From the NCBI RefSeq assembly GCF_002217795.2, contig NZ_AP018823.1:3472001-3536000 (forward strand): 64,000 bases of DNA. Reading direction: 5' to 3'. The stretch comes from Aquitalea magnusonii (lineage in GTDB: Bacteria; Pseudomonadota; Gammaproteobacteria; Burkholderiales; Chromobacteriaceae). Made by a program: the position numbers and the translations under genes. Shown in pieces: positions 1 through 7,741 of the stretch (positions are counted from its first letter, which is position 1; every line of letters begins with the position of its first letter). Below the pieces are notes generated by a model, which made no database searches, was not told the origin of the DNA, and worked only from the letters and a program-made list of their open reading frames with translations.

Positions 1-63
1 GTTGGGCCGAGCCAACACGATGCGAATGTTTTTCAGAAAATCAGGTACTTGGGGTTTATTCAT
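1..63 (-). CDS. trmJ: TrmJ-like tRNA 2'-O-methyltransferase, N-terminal fragment
   Basis: Only the first 21 codons are in the window; the gene runs off the left edge. The reverse strand opens with an ATG at 63 and reads MNKPQVPDFLKNIRIVLARP, which resembles the start of TrmJ (tRNA cytidine/uridine-32 2'-O-methyltransferase, SPOUT family), where an 'xNIRIVL' strand precedes the RNA-binding loop. The divergent neighbour is suhB, and trmJ/suhB adjacency is common in proteobacteria, which supports the call. The catalytic knot lies outside the window, so the function is inferred from 21 residues plus context. The leader (64-182) contains several possible RNA hairpins, listed separately. Confidence 0.7.
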   Translation of the reverse strand, partial: MNKPQVPDFLKNIRIVLARPN

Positions 64-84
64 CAGCAGTTTCACATTAAAATG

Positions 85-127
85 GCGGGCATATCAAAAA
101 GCCCGCGCGCTCGCGCCGGCTTTTTTT
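85..127. terminator. Terminator-like hairpin with an overlapping alternative hairpin in the trmJ/suhB gap
   Basis: An A5GCC...GGCT7 stem (about 96-125) has T-runs on both strands, so it could terminate in either direction. The segment GCGGGC (85-90) can instead pair with GCCCGC (101-106), which would break the first stem. Read in the trmJ direction, the terminator comes first and the competing hairpin second, about 33 bp before the ATG. This resembles an attenuator, but the geometry is the only evidence. Confidence 0.55.
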
Positions 128-152
128 GTTCCTTAACCCAGATTGTTACTGT

Positions 153-182
153 CAGATGTCGAGCCATGTTGGCTGACATCTG
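153..182. promoter_or_regulatory. 13-bp inverted repeat with one bulge upstream of suhB
   Basis: CAGATGTC-G-AGCCA (153-166) pairs fully with TGGCTGACATCTG (170-182) around a 3-nt loop; only G161 is unpaired. It ends 22 bp before the suhB start. It could be a stable 5'-UTR hairpin of suhB, part of the trmJ leader, or a DNA operator. The sequence alone does not distinguish these. Confidence 0.55.
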
Positions 183-204
183 CTATCCGTTCTAGAGGCC
201 GTCA

Positions 205-996
205 ATGCATCCGATGCTCAATATCGCGGTTAAAGCCGCCCGCCGTGCTGGCAGTGTAATCCAGCGTGCGTCGCTTAACCTCGATACCATTCGTGTAGAG
301 AAGAAAAAGCACAATGACTTTGTGACCGACGTGGACCGCGCTGCCGAACAGGCCATCGTGGACATGATTCTGGAGGCGTATCCCAAGCACGCCATTCTAG
401 CAGAAGAGTCCGGCGCCAAAGGCGTGGGCTCCTCCGAATACGAATGGATCATCGACCCCATCGACGGCACCACCAACTTCCTGCATGGCCACCAGCAATA
501 CGCCATTTCCATCGCGCTGGCGCACAAGGGCCAGGTACAGCAGGCCGTGGTGTACGACCCTAGCCGTAACGATCTGTTTACCGCCTCGCGCGGTGTTGGT
601 GCCTTCCTCAACGACCGCCGCATCCGTGTTTCCAAGCGCTTCATGATGAATGAATGCGTGATCGCCACCGGTTTCCCGGTGACCGACCAAAGCTATATCG
701 ACCAATACCTGGGCATGCTCAAAGACGTGCTGGGCAAGACTGCCGGCGTACGTCGCGAAGGCGCTGCCTCGCTCGACTTGTGCAATGTGGCTTGCGGCCG
801 CGTGGACGGCTTCTGGGAACTGAACCTGAAACCGTGGGACATCGCTGCGGGCAGCCTGATCGTGCAGGAAGCCGGTGGCATCGTCACCGACCTGACCGGC
901 GAACAGGAGTGGATGGAATCCGGCGACATCGTGGCCGCCAACCCCAAGGTGCTGGCCCAACTGCTGGCCACCATCGCGCCGCACCTGAACAAGTAA
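205..996 (+). CDS. suhB: Inositol-1-monophosphatase family protein SuhB
   Basis: This 263-residue protein is the usual length for SuhB, a Mg2+/Li+-dependent phosphatase that in enterobacteria also joins the rRNA antitermination complex. The metal-binding signature is intact: the paired glutamates at 67-68 (AEES), DPIDGTTNF at 84-92, and the second acidic motif WDIAAGS near 212. It starts at ATG 205 and ends just before a strong terminator. It is divergent from trmJ, the same pairing seen in E. coli. The regulatory (antitermination) role is known for the family but is not visible from this sequence. Confidence 0.95.
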   Translation: MHPMLNIAVKAARRAGSVIQRASLNLDTIRVEKKKHNDFVTDVDRAAEQAIVDMILEAYPKHAILAEESGAKGVGSSEYEWIIDPIDGTTNFLHGHQQYAISIALAHKGQVQQAVVYDPSRNDLFTASRGVGAFLNDRRIRVSKRFMMNECVIATGFPVTDQSYIDQYLGMLKDVLGKTAGVRREGAASLDLCNVACGRVDGFWELNLKPWDIAAGSLIVQEAGGIVTDLTGEQEWMESGDIVAANPKVLAQLLATIAPHLNK

Positions 997-1018
997 TCAT
1001 TGCCTCGGTGCAGGCAGC

Positions 1019-1050
1019 AAAAACGGCAACCCCAGGGTTGCCGTTTTTTT
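1019..1050 (+). terminator. Intrinsic terminator of suhB
   Basis: A perfect stem (AAAACGGCAACC / GGTTGCCGTTTT) with a CCAG loop is followed by seven T. It lies 23 bp after the suhB stop and before the convergent 1063-2280 gene. Confidence 0.9.
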
Positions 1051-1062
1051 ACGTGTTAAAGC

Positions 1063-2280
1063 TTATCCGTTCTGTACTGCCAATTTGCCCTGCATGTGCA
1101 GGAACTGGCCATCGGTCTGCGCAATATTGGTGTAGACAATGCCGTTCTCGAAATCTTGCACATGGACCACATTGGAACCGGTCTTGGGTTCATGCCAGTA
1201 CACCATGAAAACCTGCGGACGAATCGGCACCGCGGTGTATTGCACATCATCCCCCATGCCCTTGAACATGCCGGCAGTGCCGATATAGCTCATCGACTTG
1301 TCATCATGGAAATTCAGTTCGAAGGTGGTTTCGCCAAAACTGACTGCCACCTTTTTACCGGCTGCCGGATAAGCAGGCTTTGCTTCTGCCGCCGGCCATT
1401 GCATTTCACCTTTGATTACTTTTGCACTCATATCCAGCAGATTGTCACCAGCCAAACCCGGATATAGTTTTTTCATGGCTGCAATCAATTCTGCAGAATT
1501 CTTGCTTTCTTTCGCTTCCTTATCAAAGGCTTTGAGATAATCACGGGTAAACTGCACGGACTTGATGGTAAACGGCTGGCTGCCATCTTTATTCAGCATG
1601 TAATGCCCCGGCACTACCATGGTCGGCTTGAGCGCCTCGATATCCGCCAGGGTTTGCAACCAGTTCTGCCGCGATTTTTCAGTCTGGGTATCCGCAATCC
1701 AGACATGCTGATTGGCCATCACCACCACACCACCTACTACTGCCTTGATAGACGGAATCCACACATAACTGCGATCCGGAGTTGGGCCTTTCAAGCCCAT
1801 CACTTCCAGTTTATTACCATCCACAGTCAAGGTATTGCCTTGCAGTACGTCTGGTGTAAACACTTGCTTGGGTGCATTTTCTTTCAGAATAGGCCCCCAG
1901 AAAGCCAGTTTGCCATCTTTGCTGGCATGGATAGCGGCCACCGTTTCAGGCGTGGCAAGCACACGCACATCCGGGAAGGCTTTTTTAATAGCCTCCAGAC
2001 CAAAATAATAATCCGGATCACTATGACTGATATAAACCGTGGTCAGCTTCTTGCCTGTTGCCTTGATTTTATCTACCAGCTTATTGGCATCGGCAATGGA
2101 GAATTGCGCGTCAATCAGCACAACTTCTTTTTCACCGGCAATGATTTCAGAGGAAACCGCAAATATGCCTTTTTCTCCAGGGTTATAAACCTGAATATCC
2201 AGGCCGGGCTGGGCCGCCTGAGCAAAAGGAACAACACCAAACAAGGCGATAGAAGTTACAGCAGCAAACAGTGATTTCAT
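1063..2280 (-). CDS. Secreted metallo-beta-lactamase-fold hydrolase fused to a MoaF-like domain
   Basis: This 405-residue protein begins with a Sec signal peptide (MKSLFAAV... to AQA-A, about residues 1-22), so it should be periplasmic. An upstream in-frame ATG at 2364 would bury the signal peptide, so ATG 2280 was chosen. Residues about 25-290 form a metallo-beta-lactamase fold. The usual HxHxDH zinc motif reads HSDPDYYFG here, near residue 90; a later VVPGHYM supplies a canonical histidine. The last ~110 residues (SFGETTFEL... to the C terminus) look like a MoaF-type lipocalin-like barrel. As far as I recall, the H-x-D-P-D-Y/F variant recurs in beta- and gammaproteobacterial relatives, so it is probably functional. 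The substrate is unknown. It is transcribed separately from the MarR gene upstream, with its own promoter and dyad. Confidence 0.8.
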   Translation of the reverse strand: MKSLFAAVTSIALFGVVPFAQAAQPGLDIQVYNPGEKGIFAVSSEIIAGEKEVVLIDAQFSIADANKLVDKIKATGKKLTTVYISHSDPDYYFGLEAIKKAFPDVRVLATPETVAAIHASKDGKLAFWGPILKENAPKQVFTPDVLQGNTLTVDGNKLEVMGLKGPTPDRSYVWIPSIKAVVGGVVVMANQHVWIADTQTEKSRQNWLQTLADIEALKPTMVVPGHYMLNKDGSQPFTIKSVQFTRDYLKAFDKEAKESKNSAELIAAMKKLYPGLAGDNLLDMSAKVIKGEMQWPAAEAKPAYPAAGKKVAVSFGETTFELNFHDDKSMSYIGTAGMFKGMGDDVQYTAVPIRPQVFMVYWHEPKTGSNVVHVQDFENGIVYTNIAQTDGQFLHMQGKLAVQNG

Positions 2281-2406
2281 GGCAAGCATCCTATAAGGGC
2301 AGGAGTTAAAACAACAAGAGAACTGCTGACTGCATTCTTGTTGATCCCCCATCCTTTTGGGCATGGAACTTTCCTGTTTATGTATGCGAAATTTCCCAAC
2401 AACTTC

Positions 2407-2454
2407 ATTTTAAACTACACAATAAATATTCAGCTCATTCATTGCGCTGAATAT
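2407..2454 (-). promoter_or_regulatory. Putative promoter and 9-bp inverted repeat of the secreted hydrolase gene
   Basis: On the minus strand a TAAAAT -10 (2412-2407) has no good -35. The -35 position is covered by a perfect inverted repeat ATATTCAGC (2426-2434) / GCTGAATAT (2446-2454) with an 11-bp spacer. This layout fits a regulator-controlled promoter. The regulator is unknown; the adjacent MarR protein is an obvious guess, but its own operator looks different. The rest of the 358-bp gap (2281-2638) shows no gene. Confidence 0.45.
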
Positions 2455-2638
2455 CTATGCGCTGATTTATATTGCCGGATTACTCCTGCTCAAGTATGGC
2501 TGCAGATGGTTGATTTGGGTTTCTGCGGGACGGTTTTAGTAAGGCGGCACGGCCTGAAAGTGGCAGGCGCTCAGCCAGTACACAGCGACAATCGACAGCA
2601 GCAGTGCCTAGCCTTGCCGCAGCGCCGGCTCAAGCACC

Positions 2639-3076
2639 CTATTGCTGTGCCTGTTCGGCAGCATGGCGGATTTGTGCCAATACCTTGATGCAGGTTTGCA
2701 GCTCGGCCTGATCCAGCCCGCCCAGCAGCTCGGCCTTCAAGGCATCGGCCACTTGCAGCAACTCGCCGGACACCTGGCTGGCCTTGGCCGTCAGCAACAC
2801 CCGTTTGGCACGGCGGTCCTGTTCATCTTGCTGACGGGTGACCCAGCCATCGGCCTGCAACACATCCAGCAGCCGGACCAGCGAGGCCGGTTCTATACCC
2901 ACCCGCGCCGCCAGTTCGTTTTGCAGCAAGGGCTCACCGGCACGCCCCAGCTTGAGCAACACCTGCCAGGTGGCCTGGGAAAAGCCGTAGGGCCGCAGGC
3001 GCTGGTCCAGCAAGGCGCGCCACGCTTTGGGAACGGCAACCAGCAACTCGGTAAGTTCATGGTGGGACTGTGGCAT
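2639..3076 (-). CDS. MarR/SlyA-family transcriptional regulator
   Basis: This 145-residue protein has a winged-helix fold typical of MarR dimers: dimerisation helices at both ends and a central DNA-binding helix-turn-helix, about residues 35-95 (SQATWQVLLKLG..., LQNELAARVGIEPASLVRLLD). The wing follows as GWVTRQQDEQDRRAKRVLLT, with the DxRxxxxxLT signature of the family. A strong promoter and a 16-bp palindrome over its -10/start region (3093-3108) imply autorepression. It may also control the divergent solute-binding protein gene and the downstream secreted hydrolase. The ligand is unknown. Confidence 0.9.
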   Translation of the reverse strand: MPQSHHELTELLVAVPKAWRALLDQRLRPYGFSQATWQVLLKLGRAGEPLLQNELAARVGIEPASLVRLLDVLQADGWVTRQQDEQDRRAKRVLLTAKASQVSGELLQVADALKAELLGGLDQAELQTCIKVLAQIRHAAEQAQQ

Positions 3077-3092
3077 GCGGCTTCCTGAATTT

Positions 3093-3134
3093 AATTAGTT
3101 CACTAATTGTATTTCTACAAATCTTGATCACCAA
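3093..3134 (-). promoter_or_regulatory. marR promoter with overlapping 16-bp palindromic operator
   Basis: A minus-strand promoter is readable: -35 TTGGTG (3134-3129), 17-bp spacer, -10 TACAAT (3111-3106). The perfect palindrome AATTAGT-TC-ACTAATT (3093-3108) overlaps the -10 and covers the expected start point. Its TTAG...CTAA core resembles SlyA/MarR-type sites. Repression by the encoded MarR protein is the natural inference. Confidence 0.7.
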
Positions 3135-3233
3135 GTTCTTCCCTGCTGGCTGATGGCAGGCAACGCGCTGGCGGCAAGCCCAATCCCGCCCACCTCATCT
3201 GCTATGCTTTTATCCTTGAACAGGAGAACCACC

Positions 3234-4019
3234 ATGCCCCAGTTGCTTACACGCCTGTACCTTGCCGTCCTGTGCTGCCTGCCGCTGCTGGCGCTGGCCG
3301 CCGGACCGGACTGCAAGCGCAGCTATACCCTGGCCCTGCATGAACATGGTTTGCTGTATAACGCCAGCACGCGCAGCGGGATAGACAAGGACGTGGCCGA
3401 CGAGCTGATCCGCCGTAGCGGCTGCAAGGTGGAAGTCAGCCTGCTGCCGCGCTCGCGCATCTGGAAACTGCTGGAAGTCGGCAGCCTGGATTTCAGCCTG
3501 TCAGGCATTACCAATGAACAACGCGAACGCTACGCGGCTTTTGCCTGGTATTTTGCCGACAAATACAGCCTGATCGTGCGCAAGGACAGCGGGGTGCAGT
3601 CACTGGCGGATTTTGCCGCCCGCAATGAGGTGAAGCTGGGTGGCATCCTGAGCTTCCGCTACAGCGACACCATCAACCAACTGGTGGACAAGCTGGACCA
3701 ACAAGGGCGGCTGGTGGGCAGTTACGATTACGAAACGCTGTATCAGAACCTGCGTCAGGGCCGCACCCAGGCCATCATCATCGAGCCGTTTGATTATTCC
3801 GACCTGGAAAAATACCAGGTGGCCAAGCTGGTACGCATGGTGGAAACCAATGACCAGCCCACGCCCCACGGCCTGATCATGTCGAAAAAAACCATCTCGC
3901 CGGAACAGCAGGAACGCTGGCGTGAGCTGATCAACGATATGCGGCGCGATGGCACGCTGCTGAAGATCTTCCGCAAGTATTTCAGCCGCGAAGAAGCGCA
4001 GCAGATGACCAGCTTCTAG
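3234..4019 (+). CDS. Periplasmic amino-acid-type solute-binding protein (family 3)
   Basis: This 261-residue protein has an N-terminal signal peptide (hydrophobic LYLAVLCCLPLLALAA, cleavage near residue 23) and a type-II periplasmic binding fold. It contains the features of transporter-3-family binding proteins: SGIDKDVADELIRR, a GSLDFSLSGIT segment in the first lobe, and a basic C-terminal helix. The ATG at 3234 follows AGGAG by 8 bp and is preferred to an in-frame ATG at 3153. No permease or ATPase is adjacent, so it may be an orphan receptor or may serve a transporter encoded elsewhere. Ligand not predictable. Its stop codon overlaps that of the convergent SemiSWEET gene. Confidence 0.8.
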   Translation: MPQLLTRLYLAVLCCLPLLALAAGPDCKRSYTLALHEHGLLYNASTRSGIDKDVADELIRRSGCKVEVSLLPRSRIWKLLEVGSLDFSLSGITNEQRERYAAFAWYFADKYSLIVRKDSGVQSLADFAARNEVKLGGILSFRYSDTINQLVDKLDQQGRLVGSYDYETLYQNLRQGRTQAIIIEPFDYSDLEKYQVAKLVRMVETNDQPTPHGLIMSKKTISPEQQERWRELINDMRRDGTLLKIFRKYFSREEAQQMTSF

Positions 4020-4312
4020 CCGCCCGGCCTGTCCGCTTGCGGCTGGCGGCGTGCATCAAACACCAGCTTCATCAGCAGCACCGCCATGCTCAGCAGCAGG
4101 GTCAGGCCATTGGCCAGCACCACCGGACGTGAATGAATCAGCAGGCCGTAGCTCAGCCACAAGGCCACCCCGCTGCACATCAGCAGATACATGCCCAGCG
4201 AGATATCCCCAGCAGATTTCTTGCGCCATACCAGCCACACCTGCGGCAAGAAGGACAGGGTTGTCAGGCAACCGGCCAGCAGGCCCAGCCACTCAGCCAG
4301 ATCCGGCATCAT
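4016..4312 (-). CDS. SemiSWEET-family small sugar transporter
   Basis: This 98-residue protein has three predicted membrane helices (WLGLLAGCLTTLSFLPQVWLV, ISLGMYLLMCSGVALWLSYGLL, VVLANGLTLLLSMAVLLMKLVF), the size and layout of a SemiSWEET triple-helix bundle that dimerises to form a sugar pore. The diagnostic PQ-loop FLPQVWLVWRKKSAGDIS is present. ATG 4312 and ATG 4309 are both possible starts. The gene begins 5 bp after the glycerophosphodiesterase stop, so the two are cotranscribed, which may link it to uptake or release of a polyol or sugar. Its stop codon (4018-4016) overlaps the stop of the convergent binding-protein gene by 3 bp. Confidence 0.85.
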   Translation of the reverse strand: MMPDLAEWLGLLAGCLTTLSFLPQVWLVWRKKSAGDISLGMYLLMCSGVALWLSYGLLIHSRPVVLANGLTLLLSMAVLLMKLVFDARRQPQADRPGG

Positions 4313-4317
4313 GCGGC

Positions 4318-5082
4318 CTACTCCGCCAGCCATTGCGCAGGCTGCAGCACATCCAGCCGGTCGGTACACACGCTGTCCACGCCCCAGGCCATGATTTCCC
4401 GCGCCCGCGCCACATCATTCACCGTGTAGCACAGCAACTGGTAACCGGCGGCCTTGATGGCGGCGGCCAGCTGCGGCGTCAGCGTGGCGTGGTCGCAATG
4501 CAAGGCAATGCAAGCCAGTGACTGCAAGGTGGCCTGCCAATCAGCCGGAATCTCCTCCACCAGCCAGGCGCGTGGCAGGTCCGGCTCGGCCAGTTGCGCG
4601 GCGTGCAGGGCTTCCACACTGAACGATGACAATAGCGGTGGCACTACCGCACCCGCCCACAGCCGCGCAGCCTCCTGCGCCACCAGTCGGCCGGTTTCGG
4701 CATCACGCCCCGGACAGGGTTTGATTTCCACGTTCAGCAACATGCCCTGCGCACGGCAATAGACCGCCACATTGGCAAAGCCGGGCAGCGCCTCGCCGGC
4801 AAACTGCGCGCCTTTCCAGCCACCGGCATCCAGCTGCGAGAGCTGCGCCATGCTCAGCCCGGCGGCCAGGCCGTGGCCATTCGTGGTGCGGTCCACGGTG
4901 TCGTCATGCAGCAGGAAGCACACATTGTCGGCGGACAGCTTTACATCACACTCGGCGGCCCGATAGCCATATGCTACGCCGGCACGAAAACCGGCCAGCG
5001 TGTTTTCCGGGGCCATGATGCCGCCCCCACGATGGGCGACCAGCCGGGGATAGGGCCAGGGTGAGGTGTGCTGCTGCGTCAT
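4318..5082 (-). CDS. ugpQ: Glycerophosphodiester phosphodiesterase (UgpQ-like, cytosolic)
   Basis: This 254-residue TIM-barrel enzyme hydrolyses glycerophosphodiesters to glycerol-3-phosphate and an alcohol. Catalytic features are in place: LVAHRGG near the N terminus (first catalytic His), PENTLAGF, the metal-binding AECDVKLS, and LLHDDTVDRTTNG (second His). A later VEIKP supplies another metal ligand. There is no signal peptide, so it is the cytosolic UgpQ type rather than periplasmic GlpQ. The start at ATG 5082 is preferred because GGAG lies 8 bp upstream; the ATG at 5094 overlaps that ribosome-binding site. It forms an operon with the SemiSWEET gene. Confidence 0.9.
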   Translation of the reverse strand: MTQQHTSPWPYPRLVAHRGGGIMAPENTLAGFRAGVAYGYRAAECDVKLSADNVCFLLHDDTVDRTTNGHGLAAGLSMAQLSQLDAGGWKGAQFAGEALPGFANVAVYCRAQGMLLNVEIKPCPGRDAETGRLVAQEAARLWAGAVVPPLLSSFSVEALHAAQLAEPDLPRAWLVEEIPADWQATLQSLACIALHCDHATLTPQLAAAIKAAGYQLLCYTVNDVARAREIMAWGVDSVCTDRLDVLQPAQWLAE

Positions 5083-5385
5083 GTGGTTCTCCATCCGGAA
5101 GGGTGTGCAGGAACAAGGCAGATCATGCCTATCGTAACGCCAGGCGGGCGCTGTGCCAGTGCTGATTTGCGGCTATTGCGCCAGCGTCGGCCAAAGCGGG
5201 CCGCATTATCCATTACACAGGCAAAAGCCAGGGATTATCTGTCCTGTATGTGACCCGGACATGACAAAACCCGACCTGCATGCAGCAGGCCGGGCCGGCG
5301 TCATCCATGCCAGGAGCGGCGCACAACATAGCGCAGCGTTCCTGGGTCAAGGAGGCACAACGCCGCGACAGGTTTCTGTTAGCGG
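5083..5385 (-). other. Intergenic region: ugpQ leader and cydAB terminator
   Basis: This 303-bp gap separates two minus-strand units. It holds the cydAB terminator (5266-5294) and, to its right, nothing coding that I can support. The ugpQ ribosome-binding site is at its left end. Short open frames here lack ribosome-binding sites and recognisable sequence; no CydX-like peptide is visible. Confidence 0.6.
5266..5294 (-). terminator. Intrinsic terminator of the cyd operon
   Basis: Read on the minus strand, CCCGGCCTGC and GCAGGTCGGG form a 10-bp stem with one G-T wobble and a TGCAT loop, followed by TTTTG. It lies about 90 bp beyond the cydB stop. Confidence 0.75.
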
Positions 5386-6396
5386 CTACTGGTAACGCAA
5401 TGTGCCGGTCTTGCCCCAGAACACCCGGTAGGCAAAGGCGGTGTAGCCGATGATGCAGGGCAGTACCAGCAGCGCGCCCCACAGCATGATCCACAAGGCT
5501 TCGGGGTCGCTGGCGGCCTGCCAGATATCCATGCGGCTCGGTATCACCTGCGGGAACACACTATAGGCCAGCCCCCAGAAAGCCAGCAGCACCATGCCCA
5601 CGGTAGTGGCAAACGGCAGCCAGCAGTAGCTGTCGTTGCCGGCTGCCTGACGCCGGGCCAGCCGTGGCAGGGCCAGCCATTGCACCACGAACAGCGCCAG
5701 CGTCCCCAGCGGCAAGGGCAGCAGCAAGAACAGCTGCGGCAGGGCAAACCATTTGCCGGCGATGGCCGGATTGGCCAGCGGCGTCACGATGGACACCAGC
5801 AGCACGGCCAGGCCCGCGCCCGGCACACTGCGCCGCGCCCAGCCAAGCGCCTGCCTTTGCAAGCTGCCTTCCGTCTTCATGATCAGCCAGCAGGCCCCCA
5901 GCAAGGCGTAGGCAGCACTCAGCCCGGCCCCTACCAGCAAGGCAAACAACCAGGGCAGCAGCCCGTCGGCAAAACCGGTCAGATAGCGGCCCAGCATCAC
6001 CCCCTGTGCCAGCGAGGCCAGCAAGGAGCCAAAGGCAAAGATGGCATTCCACCATGGGCGGTGCGGGTCACGCGCCTTGACGCGAAAATCGAAGGCCACC
6101 CCGCGCAGGATCAGCCCCACCAGCATCAGCAGTACCGGAATATACAGCGCACCAAACACCACACCGTGCGCCATGGGGAAAGCCACCAGCAACAGGCCCG
6201 CACCCAGTACCAGCCAGGTCTCGTTGGCATCCCAGAACGGGCCGATGCTGGCCACCATGCGGTCCTTGCCGGCATCGTCCGCCAGTGGCAACAACAGGCC
6301 AACGCCCAGATCAAAGCCATCCAGCACCACATACACCAGCATGGCCAGCCCCATCAGCCCGGCGAAGATGACCGGCAACCAGTATGCAGCGTTCAT
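5386..6396 (-). CDS. cydB: Cytochrome bd-type ubiquinol oxidase subunit II
   Basis: This 336-residue integral membrane protein has about eight or nine hydrophobic helices. The conserved N-terminal region is present: YVVLDGFDLGVGLLLP, followed by GPFWDANETWLVLGAG, hallmark sequences of CydB/CioB. It pairs with subunit I to reduce O2 with quinol without pumping protons. Its ATG overlaps the cydA stop by 4 bp (ATGA), so the two are translationally coupled. No CydX-type small subunit is obvious downstream. Confidence 0.95.
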   Translation of the reverse strand: MNAAYWLPVIFAGLMGLAMLVYVVLDGFDLGVGLLLPLADDAGKDRMVASIGPFWDANETWLVLGAGLLLVAFPMAHGVVFGALYIPVLLMLVGLILRGVAFDFRVKARDPHRPWWNAIFAFGSLLASLAQGVMLGRYLTGFADGLLPWLFALLVGAGLSAAYALLGACWLIMKTEGSLQRQALGWARRSVPGAGLAVLLVSIVTPLANPAIAGKWFALPQLFLLLPLPLGTLALFVVQWLALPRLARRQAAGNDSYCWLPFATTVGMVLLAFWGLAYSVFPQVIPSRMDIWQAASDPEALWIMLWGALLVLPCIIGYTAFAYRVFWGKTGTLRYQ

Positions 6397-7736
6397 GCTT
6401 GCACCTCCTTAAGCTCCACGGCAGCATCAGCCTGCCCTGCGGCTTTGCCAGCCAGATGAAACAGCACCGAGATGTAGGCCAGCAGCAGGCCGGCATACAA
6501 GGCGAGATAAGTCAGCAGCGAACCGGCCACCATGCTGGTGGTCGCCGTCCCGGCAGCCTGTGCGGTGGTGAGCACACCCGTCACCAGCCAGGGCTGACGA
6601 CCGATCTCGGTGACATACCAACCGGCCAGCGTAGCCACCCAGCCGGCAAAGGTCATGCCCACCAGCAGGCACAGCAAGCGCCGGTCCAGCCCGGCACCAC
6701 TCCGGCGACGCAACTGCCAGGCGGTGAGCCAGGACGCCAGCAGCATCAGCACCCCTACCCCCACCATCACGCGGAAGCTCCAGAACACCTTGGCCACCGG
6801 CGGATGCTGGGCAAATTCGTTCAGGCCGCGGATTTCGCCGTCAGGGTCGTGCTTGATGATCAGGCTGGCGAGGCGCGGAATGCCCAGCGCGTAGTCATTG
6901 CTTTGGGTATCGGCATTGGGCAGGGCAAACAGCAGCAAGGGCGCGCCGCGCTCGGTGTGCCACACCCCTTCGATGGCGGCCAGCTTGGCCGGCTGGTGTG
7001 CCATGGTATTCAGGCCATGCGCGTCCCCCGCCAGGATTTGCAGCGGAATCAATAGCGCTGCCAGCCAGACACCGGTTTTCAGTGCCACGGCATTGCCCGC
7101 GCTGCGGTCGGCCTTCAACTGGCGGTATGCCGACAGCCCGGCCACCAGAAAGGCCACGGTCAGGCCGGAGGCCAACAACATGTGCGTCAACCGGTAAGGC
7201 ATGGACGGATTGAAAATCACCTCCAGCCAGCTGGTGACATGGGCGCGGCCATCCTTCATCACAAAACCGGCCGGGGTTTGCATCCAGGAATTCAGCGCGA
7301 TGATCCAGAACGCCGACAGGCTGTTGCCAAAGGCCACCAGCAGCGTAGCCAGCGTATGCACCCGCTCGGATACCCGGCTGCGACCAAACAGCATGATGCC
7401 GAGAAAGCCCGCCTCCAGGAAAAACGCGGTCAGGATTTCATAAGCCAGCAAAGGCCCGGCGATATTGCCCACCGTCTGCATATAGCCCGGCCAGTTGGTG
7501 CCGAACTGGAAGCTCATGGTGACGCCGCTCACCACGCCCAGGGCAAAGGACAGTGCAAAAATCTTCACCCAGAAACCGTAGGCATCCATCCACGCCTGCC
7601 GGCCGGTGCGCAGGTAACGCAGCTTGAAGAACAACAGCACCCAGGCCAGCGCGATATTGATGCTGGGAAACAGGATATGAAAGCTGATATTGGCGGCAAA
7701 CTGGGCACGTGCCAGTGCCAGGGCATCCAGTTCCAT
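6393..7736 (-). CDS. cydA: Cytochrome bd-type ubiquinol oxidase subunit I (short Q-loop, CIO type)
   Basis: This 447-residue protein is shorter than E. coli CydA (about 522), which points to the short Q-loop class that includes the cyanide-insensitive oxidase CioA. Axial haem ligands are recognisable: His in NISFHILFPS near residue 19, His in RLTHMLLASG, and Met in FWSFRVMVGVG. The signature GWYVTEIGRQPW is present near residue 370. The gene follows the GbsR-like regulator by 5 bp and overlaps cydB, giving a three-gene operon. CIO-type behaviour (cyanide resistance) is inferred from length and motif, not shown. Confidence 0.93.
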   Translation of the reverse strand: MELDALALARAQFAANISFHILFPSINIALAWVLLFFKLRYLRTGRQAWMDAYGFWVKIFALSFALGVVSGVTMSFQFGTNWPGYMQTVGNIAGPLLAYEILTAFFLEAGFLGIMLFGRSRVSERVHTLATLLVAFGNSLSAFWIIALNSWMQTPAGFVMKDGRAHVTSWLEVIFNPSMPYRLTHMLLASGLTVAFLVAGLSAYRQLKADRSAGNAVALKTGVWLAALLIPLQILAGDAHGLNTMAHQPAKLAAIEGVWHTERGAPLLLFALPNADTQSNDYALGIPRLASLIIKHDPDGEIRGLNEFAQHPPVAKVFWSFRVMVGVGVLMLLASWLTAWQLRRRSGAGLDRRLLCLLVGMTFAGWVATLAGWYVTEIGRQPWLVTGVLTTAQAAGTATTSMVAGSLLTYLALYAGLLLAYISVLFHLAGKAAGQADAAVELKEVQA

Positions 7737-7741
7737 GACGG

